Positions 6,147-7,099 of a DNA stretch of 7,099 nt are shown here, in pieces. The position numbers and the translations under genes were made by a program. The stretch is from Arenicellales bacterium (GTDB taxonomy: Bacteria; Pseudomonadota; Gammaproteobacteria; BMS3Bbin11): assembly GCA_029287965.1 (NCBI GenBank), contig JARFQC010000104.1, positions 1 through 7,099 of the forward strand, in the 5' to 3' direction. Each line of letters starts with the position of its first letter. Position 1 is the first letter of the stretch. The notes under the pieces are model-generated. The model made no database searches and was not told where the DNA came from. It worked only from the letters and a program-made list of their open reading frames with translations.

Positions 6147-6268
6147 ATGAAATCAGCCGGTTGCCAGCGGCAGCCAGAACAGCATGAAAAGCTGATGCCT
6201 GGCTGAACTGCGTAGAACATGAGGCTTGTACAAATCGCCTCGCATACACCCCTGCTGGCTCCACGTGT
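6147..6268 (-). other. Intergenic gap upstream of the GGT gene, with an imperfect inverted repeat
   Basis: This 122-base gap between the coiled-coil gene and GGT has no convincing open frame. CAGCCAG (6171-6177) and CTGGCTG (6199-6205) are perfect inverted repeats, with an inner CAGC/GCTG pair (6180-6183, 6191-6194). There is no T-run on either side, so it is not a typical intrinsic terminator. I could not find a convincing -35/-10 pair, although this is where a promoter for GGT would be expected. Confidence 0.4.
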
Positions 6269-7099
6269 TTATTCCGCCGGCGGCACCGCAGCGTCTTCAC
6301 CGCTGAACCGGGCAACCAGCTTTTCCATCTCAAGCTCGAATTGTTCGAGTATGTGCTCCCACTGGGCGGAATACTTTTCCAGCTTCTCATTGCTGCTGCG
6401 GGCAAGTTTCTCTGTCACGTCTATGACCTGCTGGCCCGAGTTGGCAATGGCATCCAGGCTGGGGTTTTTCAGTTCATTGCTGGACGACTGCAACTGCTCC
6501 ACCGACTGTTCCATTTCAGCGCGGGTCTCGGCTTCGGTTACCCCCGGTCCCTGCAGGTCTTCGATGGCCTTTTCCAGGGATTCGGAAAATTCGTCCAACA
6601 GTTTGCGCATGCTGTCGGCCGTGTCGGCGATGGCCTTGTCTGCCTGCTCCTGGTATTCCTCCGTCATGCGGTCAAGCTGTTCGACTATGGTGGTCATCTC
6701 GATGGCGACATTTTCAGAGGTTTGCTCGACCTGCTTCTGTATGTCTTCACCCAGCGTGGTGATCTTGTCGACAAAATCGACCACGGCGCCACTGGCCCCT
6801 ACCCCTTTGCCGGTGCGCTCGTAATCCACGATCCAGCCTTGATCCGACTTGACCAGGTAGGTGACGAAGAACAGCATGCCGGCACCGGTCCCATCCGGAG
6901 TAGACACCTGGGTATTCACTCTTGCCTCGTCGCCGTCGATAACGATCTGGCCCCAGGAAGGTATCATGTTCAGCCAGTCACGGTTGTACCGGTCGAACTG
7001 CTCTTCACTGTCCAGTGTCGAGTATTCGACCGCATCATCACTGTCATCGGTGATGACCGCATCCCAGAAGACCTTGGTGACCTCGGGGACTGTTTCGGC
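6269..7099 (-). CDS. NTF2-like/DUF4878-type domain plus long acidic coiled coil (N-terminus beyond window)
   Basis: The frame is open from the window edge to TAA at 6271-6269, giving 276 visible residues; the true start lies outside. The ATG at 6967 falls inside the first domain and is not the start. Residues 1-95 (ETVPEVTKVFWDAVITDDSD, AVEYSTL, then strands GQIVIDGDEARVNTQVS and MLFFVTYLVKSDQGWIVDYE) have the helix-then-sheet pattern of DUF4878/NTF2-like domains, with the typical ending G-W-x-v-d. Residues about 105-260 are strongly heptad-like, rich in Glu, Gln, Lys and Leu, and predicted as coiled coil: DKITTLGEDIQKQVEQ, MRKLLDEFSESLEKAIEDLQ, LEKYSAQWEHILEQFELEME. A Pro-Gly break (QGPGVTE, about 185) divides the coil. 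The tail is GEDAAVPPAE. Such proteins are often envelope-linked, and a lipoprotein or signal peptide could lie in the missing part; that is inference. Function is unknown. Confidence 0.85.
   Translation of the reverse strand, partial: AETVPEVTKVFWDAVITDDSDDAVEYSTLDSEEQFDRYNRDWLNMIPSWGQIVIDGDEARVNTQVSTPDGTGAGMLFFVTYLVKSDQGWIVDYERTGKGVGASGAVVDFVDKITTLGEDIQKQVEQTSENVAIEMTTIVEQLDRMTEEYQEQADKAIADTADSMRKLLDEFSESLEKAIEDLQGPGVTEAETRAEMEQSVEQLQSSSNELKNPSLDAIANSGQQVIDVTEKLARSSNEKLEKYSAQWEHILEQFELEMEKLVARFSGEDAAVPPAE

Noticed and set aside
6171..6205. Inverted repeat upstream of GGT as an intrinsic terminator
   Set aside because: The 7-bp stem lacks a following T-run on both strands; it is described only as part of the gap.
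6139..6405. Minus-strand open frame of 88 codons running through the gap before GGT
   Set aside because: It overlaps the coiled-coil gene out of frame, has no family pattern and no ribosome site.
6219..6824. Plus-strand open frame of 201 codons, rich in Ser and Cys
   Set aside because: It is antisense to the coiled-coil gene; the Ser-rich composition is what Glu/Lys/Gln heptads give when read on the opposite strand.
1..7099. Defence system, mobile element, CRISPR array or RNA gene
   Set aside because: I saw no transposase or integrase, no regularly spaced repeats, no tRNA or rRNA pattern, and no nuclease, helicase or toxin-antitoxin signature on either strand.

Overview
The window reads as one face of a bacterial chromosome. 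All nine genes I can support lie on the minus strand, so the story runs from position 7099 down to 1. Coding density is high, GC is moderate (a little over half by eye), and the products are typical of a Gram-negative cell: a Mip/FkpA-type periplasmic FKBP isomerase, a lipobox lipoprotein and a YihY/BrkB inner-membrane protein. This fits a gammaproteobacterium best, but that is inference and the genus cannot be named.

Right part (7099-3899): the 3' portion of an acidic protein with an NTF2-like/DUF4878-type start and a long coiled coil enters from the edge. A 122-base gap follows, then a complete gamma-glutamyltransferase family gene without a signal peptide. Twenty-two bases later comes a secreted FKBP-type peptidyl-prolyl isomerase. 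A GC-rich inverted repeat sits just past the isomerase stop and may be a weak terminator.

Middle part (3799-1223): a compact run with short gaps. It holds a six-helix YihY/BrkB membrane protein with a winged-helix-like tail (TTG start), a minimal SET-domain protein, and two tandem paralogous small proteins that look like STAS/SpoIIAA-type folds. The upstream paralog carries an in-frame amber codon exactly where its sister has Glu. The sequence after the amber codon still aligns with the sister's C-terminus and ends in a TGATG overlap with the next start, so this looks like a recent nonsense mutation, a sequencing error or a readthrough site.

Left part (1189-1): an outer-membrane-type lipoprotein with a Gly/Tyr-rich patch, then a DsbA/FrnE-family thioredoxin-fold protein cut by the window edge. 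Its active-site motif has only one cysteine (CIWA).

The spacing suggests one or two transcription units, but apart from GGT-FKBP (extracytoplasmic/peptide metabolism) no common pathway is evident. I see no rRNA, tRNA, CRISPR array, insertion sequence or phage gene. No complete novel system can be claimed; the amber-interrupted paralog pair next to the SET and YihY genes is the most notable item.
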